A stretch of 64,000 bases of DNA, from contig CM057226.1 of NCBI GenBank assembly GCA_029891385.1, positions 90,528,977 through 90,592,976 of the forward strand, given 5' to 3'. This DNA comes from Erythroxylum novogranatense (lineage: Eukaryota > Streptophyta > Magnoliopsida > Malpighiales > Erythroxylaceae). Below, in pieces: positions 35,807 to 47,900 of this stretch. The position numbers and the translations under genes are program-made. The notes below the pieces were generated by a model. It did not search any database and was not told the DNA's origin. It worked only from the letters and a program-made list of their open reading frames with translations. Position 1 is the stretch's first letter; each line of letters begins with the position of its first letter.

Positions 35807-38141
35807 TCATACATTATACACCTCCCTTATGGCTCCTAGCACTCTATTTGCTACCTCTGGTCCAAATAACCTAGGAAAGTTTGAGCCAAGATCAATCTCA
35901 ATACTTTTGTTCTTCATCATATTATCCCTCTTCTTCAAATATGTTTTTTCCTCTTCTCCCACTTCTCTCCCACCACAAGCACAATGGTCCAGCCAGATTC
36001 TCAGAACTTCCTTTGCAATAGGATTCAAGTGACTCTTTATAATGTCCTCCATTTGACCTGACTCATCCGCCTTGACTTCTATACGAATCAATATTGCAGT
36101 TGGCGAGAAGTAGTGTCGAAGATAAAGGGATGAAGAGATGTAAGGTTGAACCTCGGGAAGTTTCGCAAGCATTTGCCTATGTGTATCCAACTGCGTGTTC
36201 TCATAGAAAGTTTGGAGGTAGTCTGGATGCATGACAAGATCCTTTCTTGGTGGTAAATCAAGGAGAAAGACAAGAGACGTTGGGCTGCCCTGGATTACCT
36301 CAGCTACAAAATTTGGTGCATCGGTTGAAAGATTCAGATAGGCTAAAAGGCTTGTTATGTTCAATGATGCACCTGTTGGTAGCTTGCAATGTAGCCAACT
36401 TCCCAATATGAAATCAACCTGAAACATGCCCAGCATTAGATCACTCTGTAGTCTGTACTAATGTCAAGTAAATTGATGAGGAGCATGGTATATGTAGTGA
36501 CAAAAGTAACAATCCACATTATTAACACTAATATTACTAGCCCCCTGAATTGATAACCAAGCAATACCTATGTTTGAATCATATTTAAGACAAACGTATG
36601 AAACATGAATCATGAGGCACACTTTATCCAATCCTTTGAAGTTGACAGCAACACAATCCAAAGGGGAATAATAGACGATTTATGGACGAACAGGCCAGCT
36701 TGCAGAGACATTAGCTAAAACATCAAAAAGAGGGGGATGGGGTAAGATGGTTTATACAAATTTTGATTTTATGGTATGGAATCTATAGATGCTTATGACC
36801 AAGATCTATGGTAGAAAGAAATATAAGATGTTTGATCTATGGTATCGTGATATTAGTAGTCTCGCCGAAGACAACAAAAGCCAATGAGACATCAGATAAA
36901 GAGGAAATAATAAAGTAATAGAACTTACAAACCCTATCCCACACCATATAAATTAAAATATAGTTTTCTAGCACAGAGCATTTTTAGCAGTCAGACCAAC
37001 TATGTAATTCTAAGATCACGGTAAGACAAACTTGCACTGTTTGTTCATACCAATTGTGCCCAAACCTGTTCCTAAAAAAATACACAACAATGCATCCATG
37101 CACTCTGCGACAAGAAGCCCCAAGGGAATGATAGCTTGCTAACTTTAAATTCTTTCTTGCTGGACATAGCTTGGAACCGCTAGATTTAAGTAAGCAACCA
37201 CTATGAGGGTAGTATATTAGAAAACAACTCTGTAATCATGATTTACAATATAAAAAAAAGCTGAATCACAGTTAGAGCCTACATATAATACAATTATGGA
37301 ACTGGGATCTGCCAGCACAAAAGTAACCTACCCATCTCCTGCATCAATTAACCAACCCAACATGCACAACAACTTGTGGAACTGAAAAGGACATTTTGCA
37401 GAAGACGCAATATTACAATAGTTCCACTTTACTTGGTGATTGCAATTGTTTTCTAAATTAGCGCAAGTTTTACTTTGCCTACAAGATCATCATAGCAAGA
37501 GGCACAATTAGCTACCACTACAAACAATCAATGTACTTACTAGCAAGGTTGAAAAAGAAGACTGTCCAAACCCATAAGACTCAGATACCAAACAGTAACT
37601 CTACCACCAGAACGCATCTGTCCTGCTTCGATCAAGCAAAGCAGACGCTTTCAAAATGCCACTCAACAATTGAAAGAAACTACATAAACTAATAACCAAT
37701 AGCATGTTTTCTGAACAGGAACCGATCAAAGTTCCAAGCTTCAGCAAGGGAATTTCAGAGAAAGAGACGAGAAATTACAAGGGATGACCCGTGACCCGAT
37801 CTAATGTGAAGAGAAGCTTGGGCGGTCCCATTTTCATTCTGACAGTACTGTGCATCAATTGGGAGACTACAAGGAAGAAGCTGGGAGCCAAGTCTATCTT
37901 CCACCATAGAAATAAGATCAATCATCATGTCCCTGTGCGGGGCCGACACAAACGGGTACTCCAAAAACTTGTCACGTCCACTGCCGTGCATCTCCATGGC
38001 CGGGGAAGAAGTGGCTCTGATATGGGGTTTTAAGGATCTTACCCTAGTTGAAGTTACAGGGGACGTAAAGTGGGAAGGGAAGGAGAGTGATGTAGAGGGT
38101 AAAATGCTACACAATCTGACAGCCATGAGTTCTCTGCTCAT
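35807..38141 (-). CDS. RCCR: Red chlorophyll catabolite reductase (RCCR/ACD2), chloroplast
   Basis: Two exons: 38141-37779 (121 codons) and 36418-35807, joined in phase 0 by a 1358-bp GT-AG intron. The product has 324 residues (Arabidopsis ACD2 about 319). RCCR reduces red chlorophyll catabolite to a primary fluorescent catabolite with ferredoxin, in the PAO pathway of chlorophyll breakdown. The Ser/Thr/Arg-rich, acid-poor first ~45 residues look like a chloroplast transit peptide. Family blocks are intact: GTAQASLHIRSG, FILGSWLHCKLPTGASLNIT, PPRKDLVMHPDYL, KLPEVQPYISSSLYLRHYFSPTA and IDLGSNFPRLFG. Glu161 (NFVAEVIQ) and Asp297 (IEIDLGS) align with Arabidopsis Glu154 and Asp291, implicated in substrate handling. 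The six residues preceding VDFILG in the open frame are intron sequence. No disabling changes seen. HSFB1 lies 487 bp upstream on the same strand, as in Arabidopsis. Alternative function is unlikely. Confidence 0.95.
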
Positions 38142-38628
38142 GAAGCCTCCACCGGTGATATTTTATGACTAGCAAAGTTACACGTCATAACGATCCGTTT
38201 CAACTTAAACACAGTGCCCCCGTCTCTCCACCGTCTCTTTCATGTGAACCGTGCACGTTTCTTACTGTAATTTTTAGGATAAAGAAGAAATGTTTAAGAT
38301 TCTTTGCACCATGTACATTTATTCTTTAACTTTAAATAAGAAAATGTCTCGAAAACAACACAAGTAAAAGCTGATTTGAACATCTCTAAGCAAATATTAA
38401 TCCTTCTTAAGGGTTAAGAATGGTCTCACACAAACTTTACACATGTATGGTCTAACTATCTTATGATAAGAGGGACAAGACTCAAGAGACCCATTTGCCT
38501 TTGATCTCCTTGCTCTTAGCTCTCCCCCGTACAAACATTATTGAAATTAAAGGAAATGCTAGTCATAACATTGAGAGGCACTTGTGCTTCCTAGACGAAG
38601 AGCCCCCACACCCACTGCCGTCAAATCT
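38142..38628. other. HSFB1-RCCR intergenic spacer (RCCR promoter)
   Basis: This 487-bp gap holds the HSFB1 3' flank and the RCCR promoter. I see no obvious TATA box near the RCCR start and no repeat. Confidence 0.5.
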
Positions 38629-41023
38629 TCAATTGCAAATCTTGATTTCCTTTGCTTGTGGTCCAGGCCCAGCCAACCTCATTTTCTCATCACGACCCCT
38701 CTTTTTCTTGTTCACATCGCATTTCAAAAGAACACCGAACAGTTTCAGACTCTCTCCGTTTTCGTCATCGTCTTCGTCTTCGTCATCGTTATCGTTATCG
38801 TTATCGCCGCCATCATGGGTGGACCCAGAGCAGCTTCCTCGCCTCATGATGCGATCGATCTGATCGGGCCCCACATTCACGTACTTGGTCAAGAACGTTA
38901 TCAACTCATCACACTGCTTCTTGGCTTGCGCCAGCTCCGAGCTCAGCACTTCGTTGTCTTTCTTCAGCTTCTCGTTCTCGCCGGACAAACCCGCCAGTTG
39001 GGTCATAGTAGCCACGGTCTCCACCGATCCGGGGTTCTTGGAATCAGGTGAAGAAGTTGAAGTCGATGCCATGTCCTCGCCGGAATTTGAATGCGACGAA
39101 CCGCCGCCACCTCCGACATGCTTACTGGCACCATTTCCCTCGGTCCGCATGGCCACCTTCCGGCGACGGATTTCGGACAGAAGCTCTTTTTGTCCCCGAC
39201 GGAAATTCTCGTTGGCAAACTCCCACTTGTCGGGCACGATCTTTCTAAAGCCCTGTCAATTTAAAAAAGTAAATGCTCCCTTCTCTACTTAATCACCACG
39301 TGATTTGAATTTGATATTTCAACTTAAATTAAAACAAAGTAATTTATGATAAAATCATTCTAATATAAACTTTCTTAATTAAGTTAATATTTAACATCAA
39401 ATTACCTATTAAATAATTTAATTATATAATTAAAATACAAATTCTTTAAAAAAGATAAACTTGATTAATTTTAATAAATTTATAATAAAGTTATTTATAA
39501 ATTTAAAATTAAATTAATAATAACAGATGATGTTAGTGTGAAATGATTAATAAAATCAATTAATAACTAAAACACTGGATTAAAAATAACATTCAATTAA
39601 AAAAAGTAAGTTTTCCCAATTTAAAAAATTAAGAATGTATACATAAATTAGAACATAGAAAAAGGTTCATGATCCTCGATTGTTGTGGAGTTTGGTTTGG
39701 TCATAAATGGGCGATTAGTTTGGGACACGAAAGTGGACTTCCGAGGGATTTCTGTTTCTCCACCCAATTGGAAATTTCCATATAATTTCCTAGTCTAGTC
39801 TACTCTAATTTCGTCTGGGAAAAGGAAAACACAGGCTAAGCGGGAGGCTTTCCAATCTTATCCAACTACATCTTGTTGGATTTGCGTCGTGTTTTTTTTT
39901 ATATATATATATAACTCTGATTCTAAGTTTAGACCGACTATTTGAGAATTATGAATCACCCACTCAGACTCATAAATAGGTAAATTAGAATCAAAGATAA
40001 CAAGAGACCCCCTTTTGGTTCATACGACATCAACAAAAATAACTCATAAACAACTATGCAGTTGACCATATTACAAGAAGAAGATTTAGTTAGCCACAAG
40101 AAGTGAGTCCTATCATCTTTTTGTTTGACTTGGATGCATAATGTGTATCAAAAGGTGATGCCCTATTAGCTAGTTTACGATTACTTATGGAGTTGATTAT
40201 ATAAAGATTAATATTATTTAAAATATTTTGTTAATTAATCATATTAATTTCTGTTATTTAATACTTTTTATTTAAAATCTTTTATAATATTAATCATCGA
40301 ATGAAATAGTTAAAACCACTGAAACTTTCAATCAAGCCATTAAATGTATCTTAAATTTCCTCACTCGCTCTGCTACATGTTACTATTAGATAGGACTTGA
40401 TTTCCTACCAATGATCTCGTCGCTTGTTGTGTCACTATATACAATTTTCCGTCATAATAACACATGATTACCTAAATCCGACTCCAAGACACCGATGCCC
40501 CTCACCTACTGTTGGTTGCTCGGCTTAAACGTGCCTAGATTCGAGCTTACAATCATACCAATAACAAAGTCATGTGTGCTAGTTACCATCTAACCATAAT
40601 AGACCAAAGAGTCTTCAGACAATCGAGTCCTGAACTACCATCTCACCCACCAACGATTCTAATGTCTAAACAGTCTGTCCGAATTCCAAGAAAGCAAGGA
40701 ATTCATGACCCAGTTGTGTAATTACCAAGCTAACAACACAAACTGCAGTCCAAATTTGAACCAAGACAAGATAGAAAAGAACATGACATAATATAGAGAG
40801 GTGAGGCGGTGGGACTTACATAGGTGTTGAGCTGGCGAACAAAGCTAGAGAAGTTGTTGTGCTTGAAATAGTTAGGAAGCAAATCCTTGGCAAAATCAGC
40901 AGTTTTCCAAACAACAAAGGTAGTGCCAGTTTCGTTCCAGGATATCACATCGTCAGTGATCGGATCATCCACCAACTGGTAAGTTTTCGCCAGAAACGGC
41001 GCCGGAACAGATCGTTGGGCCAT
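38629..41023 (-). CDS. HSFB1: Heat-shock transcription factor class B1 (HSFB1/TBF1-like)
   Basis: Two exons, 41023-40820 (68 codons) and 39252-38629, split by a 1567-bp intron at the conserved position inside the HSF DNA-binding domain (LNTY/GFRK). The 275-residue product (Arabidopsis HSFB1 284) has the DNA-binding domain at about 6-99 ([47 protein letters not shown]), a short HR-A/B coiled coil at about 157-190 ([19 protein letters not shown]), an acidic Asp/Asn run (218-233), the class B repressor motif LFGV at 239-242 and a basic nuclear signal KKKRGRDEK (250-258). SKNPGSVE and LSGENEKLK point to B1 rather than B2-B4. I chose the ATG at 41023 because the codons upstream in frame lack an ATG and homologues start [13 protein letters not shown]. 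Arabidopsis HSFB1/TBF1 switches growth to defence and is controlled by uORFs, and both expected uORFs are present here. No inactivating change seen. Confidence 0.95.
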
Positions 41024-41163
41024 CTTTCCCGATCTACCCTTCACCAGAAAAGGGGCCAAAACCTACCAAAACAAATAAAAAAAGAAACACAAACCTAACA
41101 CCAAAAGATACAAGGAAGAGACCAAAATAAAAAAGGAGAAACAAAGAAAGTGAATGAAAAGGA

Positions 41164-41289
41164 TTAGACGGCGCAACTAAAGAGCAAGAGAGCGGTGAGG
41201 AATTCCCAGCCCCAACAGTAGAAACCGGAAAGGAAACACTTTGAACTGACGCGATTATAATCACAGAGCATCTGATTATCTACTTCCAT
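41164..41289 (-). CDS. HSFB1 upstream ORF 2, 41-residue aromatic-rich peptide
   Basis: An ATG-started ORF of 41 codons plus stop, ending 140 nt before the HSFB1 start. Its C-terminal half, FYCWGWEFLTALLLFSC, is dense in Phe, Tyr and Trp (8 aromatic residues of 41), as in uORF2 of Arabidopsis TBF1, where aromatic codons stall ribosomes and release after immune challenge permits main-ORF translation. It does not overlap uORF1 or the main ORF. A conserved-peptide role is inferred. Confidence 0.8.
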   Translation of the reverse strand: MEVDNQMLCDYNRVSSKCFLSGFYCWGWEFLTALLLFSCAV

Positions 41290-41295
41290 GGATGT

Positions 41296-41352
41296 TCAAA
41301 GAGAAGGGCTTGATGGTTGTTGCCAATAAAACACACAAGACAAAGAGACCAT
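41296..41352 (-). CDS. HSFB1 upstream ORF 1, 18-residue peptide
   Basis: An ATG-started ORF (MVSLSCVFYWQQPSSPSL, then TGA) ending only 6 nt before the uORF2 ATG. The Phe-Tyr-Trp triplet in the middle parallels the aromatic enrichment reported for Arabidopsis TBF1 uORF1. The order uORF1, uORF2, HSFB1 copies the Arabidopsis leader architecture. Expression as a peptide is unproven. Confidence 0.7.
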   Translation of the reverse strand: MVSLSCVFYWQQPSSPSL

Positions 41353-41404
41353 GACTTTAAAGGGGGAGGTATTTCTCTTCCTCCCGCTTTCGTGTACGAG
41401 ACAC

Positions 41405-41466
41405 TTATAATAAAAGAGAGTGTACAGTACACAGAAAGCGACGTGGGGTTCTAGAAAATTGGAGAA
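41405..41466 (-). promoter_or_regulatory. HSFB1 core promoter: heat-shock element and TATA box
   Basis: A heat-shock element reading TTCTAGAAAATTGGAGAA (41449-41466) consists of alternating TTC-nn-GAA-nn-TTG-nn-GAA modules with one mismatch. On the minus strand a TATA-like TATTATAAG lies at 41405-41415, downstream of it. Transcription would start near 41380, giving a leader of roughly 350 nt holding both uORFs. HSFB1 genes are heat-induced through HSFA1 binding to such elements, so self-contained heat control is likely. Confidence 0.7.
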
Positions 41467-44400
41467 ACTAACACTACTCCTTGCCATTAGACAAAGCAAA
41501 TATGACACCACCCCACTTAGCCTCTTTCAAAGGTTAGCAATTTCTTTATCAAAAATTCAATACAGGAGAATATTCAACCGGGTTACTGTTCCGTGGGGCC
41601 CCTGTTCTGATCTTTTCTGTGAGCTGGGAAGCTTCGAATACGGTTCTCCCCCTGCTTTACATATGAACGCGTGGAACATTGGCTTCACATTTTTCAAAGG
41701 ATAAAAGGTAAATGAGGAAGAAGATGAAACCCTTCGCTCCCCTCTCCATTTTCTACACCTACCGACGTCTTCCAATAAGCTTGTCGTCTTGTCGACATTC
41801 TCGTTGATCTTTGTACCGATTTCTTCTTTCCGACTATCACCTTTTGTAGAAAAGCAGTTTTCAACTAGATACTAAATCACCCATTTTAATGTATTGCTTT
41901 TAGTCAACTTGTTAGAAAGAATTTGGTTTTTTTGGTCTAGATTTGATTTCAAGTTTGTAGGTGTCAAAATTTTGCCAACTTTGATTTCAATTTTGTATGC
42001 AAATGACTAATCCAGTTGCTGTTCCCCTAATTGTGGTTAAGATGCCGACTAAATCGGTTACAAAAGTTAACTGTGTGCTAATTTTTGATAACTTGGCAAT
42101 TTTCTTGTCTTTTAACCCATCACTTCCAGAATGTTCCTGGTTGAGTAATCAACCTCCATTTTGCTTCCAGGTATCAAAACCATCAATGAACATTGTTTTG
42201 ATCGAGCTTTCCATAGATTTTTTGGTTAATAATTGTGCCTTATCTATAAGTATGAGGTCAACATCTTTTAACATCAAAATCTTCTTATATTTAAAGGTCC
42301 CCTAGTTAGTCACTCCTAGTTGGTATGTTAATAAACTATTAAAAAAAATTCTAACATTTCTTCTAATTTTATTAAAAATCATTATTCACGATCTAATTGG
42401 TTTTTCTCAATTAATGGCTAATTATTCAAGGATCTAAAATATTGTTGACTATTTATTGAGTCCCGTAAAGTTAGACAATTATTAATTGTGTTTATCATCT
42501 TTTCAATACTTAATCGATTAAATTGCGTAATTTGATTCAAATAAAAGTAATAAAGTGGATCCAATAAATAATATAAATGAATGGCTCGAAGTTTTGGAAA
42601 AAAAATAAATCCTAGTTGGTGTAGATCAGACTCACATCAGGCCTATGATGAAGAAATTCGATATAAAAGTTACATATAAAGGTTAAGGTCTCCTACAGTT
42701 GTTCATATCATTCATAAATATATGAATTTTTTGACTCATTAAGAGTGCTTATGTATTAAGAAAATTGTAGAAAGACGTTAACCACATATTAGTAAACGAT
42801 TCCCGTAAAGGTCCCGAATAATTGGAGTTCGTTGTGACTACAAAAATTGCTTCAAAAATCGAGATGGAATCAAAATAAGATATTTTATATTTCTTTTGTT
42901 TTAACCCTTTCATAAATGATCTAAGCCATGTGATAAGATTTATGTTACGTATTCAAAAAAAATTAGCCAATATTCAAGTGTCAATCAACATGTTGAAATA
43001 AAAAACAAGGGCACAGCTCCTAAGGAAGAATTCACGTGGCAATTATATATTTAAATCCCTATGTATATAAGTTTTATGAATTTCATAAAGAATTCCCCCG
43101 AAAAGGAGAAAAAAAATATTTCCCTTCATGTGCATAAAGCCATAAACTAGAATGAAAGACACATTAACTCGGGTTAATGGCGGGTTAGTCTTTTCCCAGC
43201 CAGTCATTTTGACAAAAAGGAGGGCAAAGAAAGATGAATGAAAATGAGGGTCTAAGTCAATTGAGATAATATTGACAGTTTAGGTTCCAGTCGACAAATT
43301 CAATTATAGCGAATAGTAGAATCTCCTTTGATAGATTATAAGATGAATCAAATTTCTTTTCATGTTAAATTCTATGGACTTCGATCTATTACGTTAAATT
43401 TTATATAAATCGTATTGCTTTTTTATATATTTAACTGGACATGGAAGAACTGAATCTCACGTCAAAATACAATGTATAAACTGTCCTAACAAGAATTCTT
43501 AAATAAAACAACCAAAATTATTATTCACTTTATCAAGATATTTCTATAAATAAAAGAAATAAATGGATTGGAAAATCTAAAATGCAAATGTACACTAAAT
43601 AGGATTGTACAAGAAATAATTTTTATCGAAACGTTAATAAGTCTTTTATTAATATATATATATATATATCGTCCAAGAAATCAAGATATTAAGATTGGAC
43701 TTGTTGATTCGTAATCTTTCGAAATCAACCCATATCTATTCAAATTCTTACATGATTTTCAAGATTTAATAAATTTAGTTATATTTAAAACAAAGCACCA
43801 TAGTATATAGGTTTAAGAATAATTATGGAATTCAACTAATTTTATTCACTAAATACTATTTTATATATCCACTGAATGCGCTATGAAAAATTAGCAGTGA
43901 TTGTACAGTATACAAAGATTCAAATTGACCTGTTTAATGTTAATGGAACAATTTGTGTATATTCTCTCGTGAATAATTCACATTCTTTAATTGTCAAAAC
44001 TCCACATCTTAGTTTATATCATTCTTTTTAGAACAGAGAAATACGAACACAAGAAACATAAACAAGAGTCAAAACCAGCATGATATAAAATTTCTATTGA
44101 CCAATTCAAACATTACTAACCACATCTTATCAAGAATAAATTCTTCGTCGGACATCCAAACTGTTGGTTATTCACATTGGAGAGTCGCTTACATTAACTC
44201 ATTCCAACGAAGTTATCCAACCAAAAAAATTACGTTTTTTTATGTTTATTCTTCTAAAAAATAATTATATGAAATAACTGGCACACGTAAAACGTTAAGC
44301 TTTAAATAAATTTAATGAATAATAAATGTCGAAATAAAATATAAATATGACTAATCCACCTTAAATTGTCTTTTTTTAGCACTCTCTTTCTCTACATTAT

Positions 44401-44627
44401 CCCATGCTAACGAGAATGACATATATATTATTGCAAGAAGTTTGAATTTTGTTTATTAGGAATCAAAGGAACTTCTATGGTGGTAGGACAAAAAGGACAG
44501 GTACTTGGAGTTGAATTAAAGCTTTTGAATATTTAATTAATTAGTATGGTTGATTCGTTCAAACTTCAACTACTTGTATATATATATCTCTATATATGGA
44601 TACATGTAAATTGTCAAACAACTCGTA
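41467..44627. other. Intergenic, AT-rich
   Basis: No gene or transposon recognised. The part nearest HSFB1 is its upstream promoter and has another GAAGCTTC pair near 41628-41635. A TA microsatellite lies at about 43651-43668. Confidence 0.55.
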
Positions 44628-44632
44628 CACAC

Positions 44633-44875
44633 TGTTAAGGATGTCATAGTCAACCATAATATTGCGCCTAATTAGGTGCTATCAGTTTCTGATTTTTCAA
44701 CCATAATATTGCGCCTAATTAGGTGCTATCAGTTTCTGATTTTTCTGCTGATTTGTTTCTCAAATATTGCTGTATATTTTATCTCTTTCCTTGTATAGTT
44801 CCAGTGTATATATTCTACACAATACATTCAATACAATATGTGAAGCTTTTCAAATTTACAACATTAGTTTTTACA
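44633..44875 (+). repeat. 5' LTR of the plus-strand copia, with internal 47-bp tandem repeat
   Basis: 243 bp. A 47-bp unit beginning CAACCATAATATTGCGCCTA is present twice in tandem (44651-44697, 44698-44744). The same duplication occurs in the 3' LTR. Confidence 0.9.
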
Positions 44876-44927
44876 TGGTATCAGTTTAGCCGTTCTTGAC
44901 AAACGTCTTTTTCCCTCTCCGATCCTA

Positions 44928-47900
44928 ATGGCCACCACTCCTTCTTCCGTTATCTCCTTTCCCTCGGTTCATAACCTACTCACTGTTAAGCTCACCTCCA
45001 CAAACTATTTACTTTGGAAGACGCAAATCCTTCCCATTCTACATGGCCATCAGCTGTTTGATCATGTTGATGGCACTCCGCCACCTCCAAAGGAAGTTGA
45101 TGCTACCCCCAATCCGGCGTACCAAGCCTGGTACCTTAAAGATCAAATGGTCTTGAGTTGGATTTTTGGTTCTCTCTCCGAACCGGTTCTCTCGCAGGTT
45201 GTTGGCACCTCCACCGCTGCTGTTGCTTGGTTAAAACTTCAATCGACATATCGTCTGGCTCCCGAGCACAAGTCCGCTCTCTCAAATCTGCTCTTCACGC
45301 TCTTTCCCGGGCAAACGACTCTATTGTTGATTACATGGATCGGGCCAAGCGTATCTATGATCAACTTGCCGCTCTTGATGCTGGCATATCGGAGGATGAC
45401 CTTGTTGATTATATCCTCCGTGGTTTAGGGCCTGAGTATCGCCCTTTCACTCGCGATATCGAGGCCAAATTAGTCTCTGTATCATTTGATGATCTGTTTG
45501 GTTTGCTTCTATCTGAAGAAGCTCAATTAAAAATTGAGAATGAGTTGATTCATCCACTGCGATTCTGCGCCTATCTTTGCAAGCAACCGCACCCAATCCT
45601 CTCGTGGTCGAGGTCGCGTGATCGCCGTCCACCTGATCGTGGCCGTGGTTCTTTCTACACCAATGAACCTACATGTTATAACTGTCAAGGACGTGGTCAC
45701 ACCAACAAAAACTGCCCCAGCCCGAAATACACCTCCTACAATCCCAAGCCGTCCGCAAACTATAGTTCTTCTCCACATGCCTCTGACAAGCAGTGGATCG
45801 TTGATTCGGGTGCCACCCATCACTTAACCTCTGAACTGGAAAACTTGGGCATTCACTCCGAGTACACTGGCACCGAGGAAGTCACATTGACAAATGGTAA
45901 AAGCTTACCTATCTCTCATTTTGGTTCTCATACTTTATCTATCAATTCCCATCCTTTTTCGTTGCAAAATGTGCTTCATGTTCCTGCGGCTAATATCAAT
46001 CATTATGCATCCCTCGGTTTACTAATACTAATAATGTCTCTATTGAATTCTTTTCTGATTCTTTTGTGATTAAGGACCGCAAAACGAAGCAGGTACTTCA
46101 TCGGGGGTTCATTAGAGATGGTCTATATCGCCTAGCTGCTGATTCGGTGCCACCAGCCTGTTATTCTGTGTCGTTGACCACCTGGCATGCTCGCTTGGGA
46201 CATGCATGCCCTAGGACCGTTAGCAAAGTTTTGAGTTTAAATAAGTTGATCGCTTCTACTAAGCGTGATTTATCATTGTGTGAGGCTTGCTGTATTAGTA
46301 AATCTCACAAATTGCCTTTTTTGGATTCTAGTTTTGAAGCTAAAGAACCTTTGGAATTAATCTGTTCTGATTTATGGGGACCCTCTCCAATTGCTTCTGT
46401 TGATGGCTATTTATATTATGTTGTCTTTTTTGATCACTATACAAAGTACTCATGGATCTATTTTCTTCGTCGTAAATCTGATGTTTTTAACTGTTTTATT
46501 CAATTCCGAGCTACAGTGGAAAAATTCTTTTCCAAACCTATCAAACAGTTTCAGAGTGATTGGGGCGGGGAATTTCAAGCACTACAAAAATATTTAGCCA
46601 CCAATGCCATAATACAACGTAGCTCGTGCCCTCACACACCTGAACAAAATGGGTGTGCTGAACGCAAACATCGCCACATCACTGAAACTGGCCGAGCACT
46701 CCTCCATCACTCATCGGTTCCACCTAAATATTGGGATCATGCCTTTGCCACAGCTGTTTACATTATTAACCGGCCCCAACACCTCGCCTTAACCACAAAT
46801 CACCTATGAAGCCATTTTCCATCGTACCTCGGAATATAATTTCTTGCGTGTCTTTGGATGTTGTTGTTATCCATGGTTACGTCCTTATCTTTGCTAATAA
46901 ACTAGAACCTCGTTCCACAAAATGTGTCTTTCTGGGATATAGTACCTCGCATTAAAGGTTACAAGTGTTTGTCATTAGCCACCAACAAACTTTTCTACTC
47001 ACGTCATGTTATTTTTGATGGCGGGTTTTCCGTTCAAAGAAAGTGATGGGCGGTCCTCGGTACTCGGTTCACCACCATTCCCTAATACAGTTTTTTCTCT
47101 CGGAAAATCGAGCTCCACTCACCTGGTACCAAACACCCAACCCACTCCACCTATGCCACTGCAGCAGCTCTCTATTACCCCAACATCACCCCAGCCTCGC
47201 ATCGACGGCCAGCTTACCACTATGAACCAAACCCATGCTATGCCACCTGTTAACACCTCTACTACACCCTCCCTTCCAACGCCTGCTCCGATTCCACCCC
47301 CTGCTCCCTCGGCTTCTATTGGGCCACAAAACACCCACCCAATGGTCACTCGGTCTCGCACAGGAAATCTCAAGCCTAGGGTGTTCACTACATTTTCCCA
47401 AGCCGCCTTATCAGCTCCTTCATCGTATACGGATGCGGCAACACAACAAGTCTGGAGGCAAGCAATGTCCGAGGAGATCGACGCTCTCATGTCCAATGGA
47501 ACTTGGGACTTGGTTCCAAGATCTCAGGCATCAAATATTATTGGCTGTAAATGGGTGTACCGCATCAAAACTAAGGCCAACGGCTCCATCGACCGTTACC
47601 GGGCTCGGCTAGTGGCAAAGGGCTTTCACCAACGACCTGGGATAGATTATTTTGAAACCTTCAGCCCTGTCATTAAGCCGGCCACAATTCGCTTAATACT
47701 TTCTATTGCCGTTAACTACAGGTGGCCGATTCGACAACTTGATGTATCCAATGCTTTTCTTCATGGTGCCCTTGATGTTCCGGTGTTTATGGAGCAACCT
47801 CAAGGTTTTATTGATCCTACAAAACCTGATTTTGTGTGCTCTCTTAAGAAGTCACTTTACGGATTGAAACAAGCTCCTCGAGCTTGGTATTTCTGCTTGA

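Noticed and set aside
36419..36436. Six extra codons before RCCR exon 2
   Set aside because: They belong to the intron; the AG at 36419-36420 gives the conserved VDFILGSW start in phase.
41024..41059. Longer HSFB1 start with 12 extra residues
   Set aside because: The extension would start at TTG. The first ATG in frame is at 41023 and matches homologues.
41034..41264. 76-codon Phe-rich frame ending 10 nt before the HSFB1 ATG
   Set aside because: It begins with GTG and has no in-frame ATG. The Phe richness comes from a T-rich leader. The real ATG-started uORFs are in other frames.
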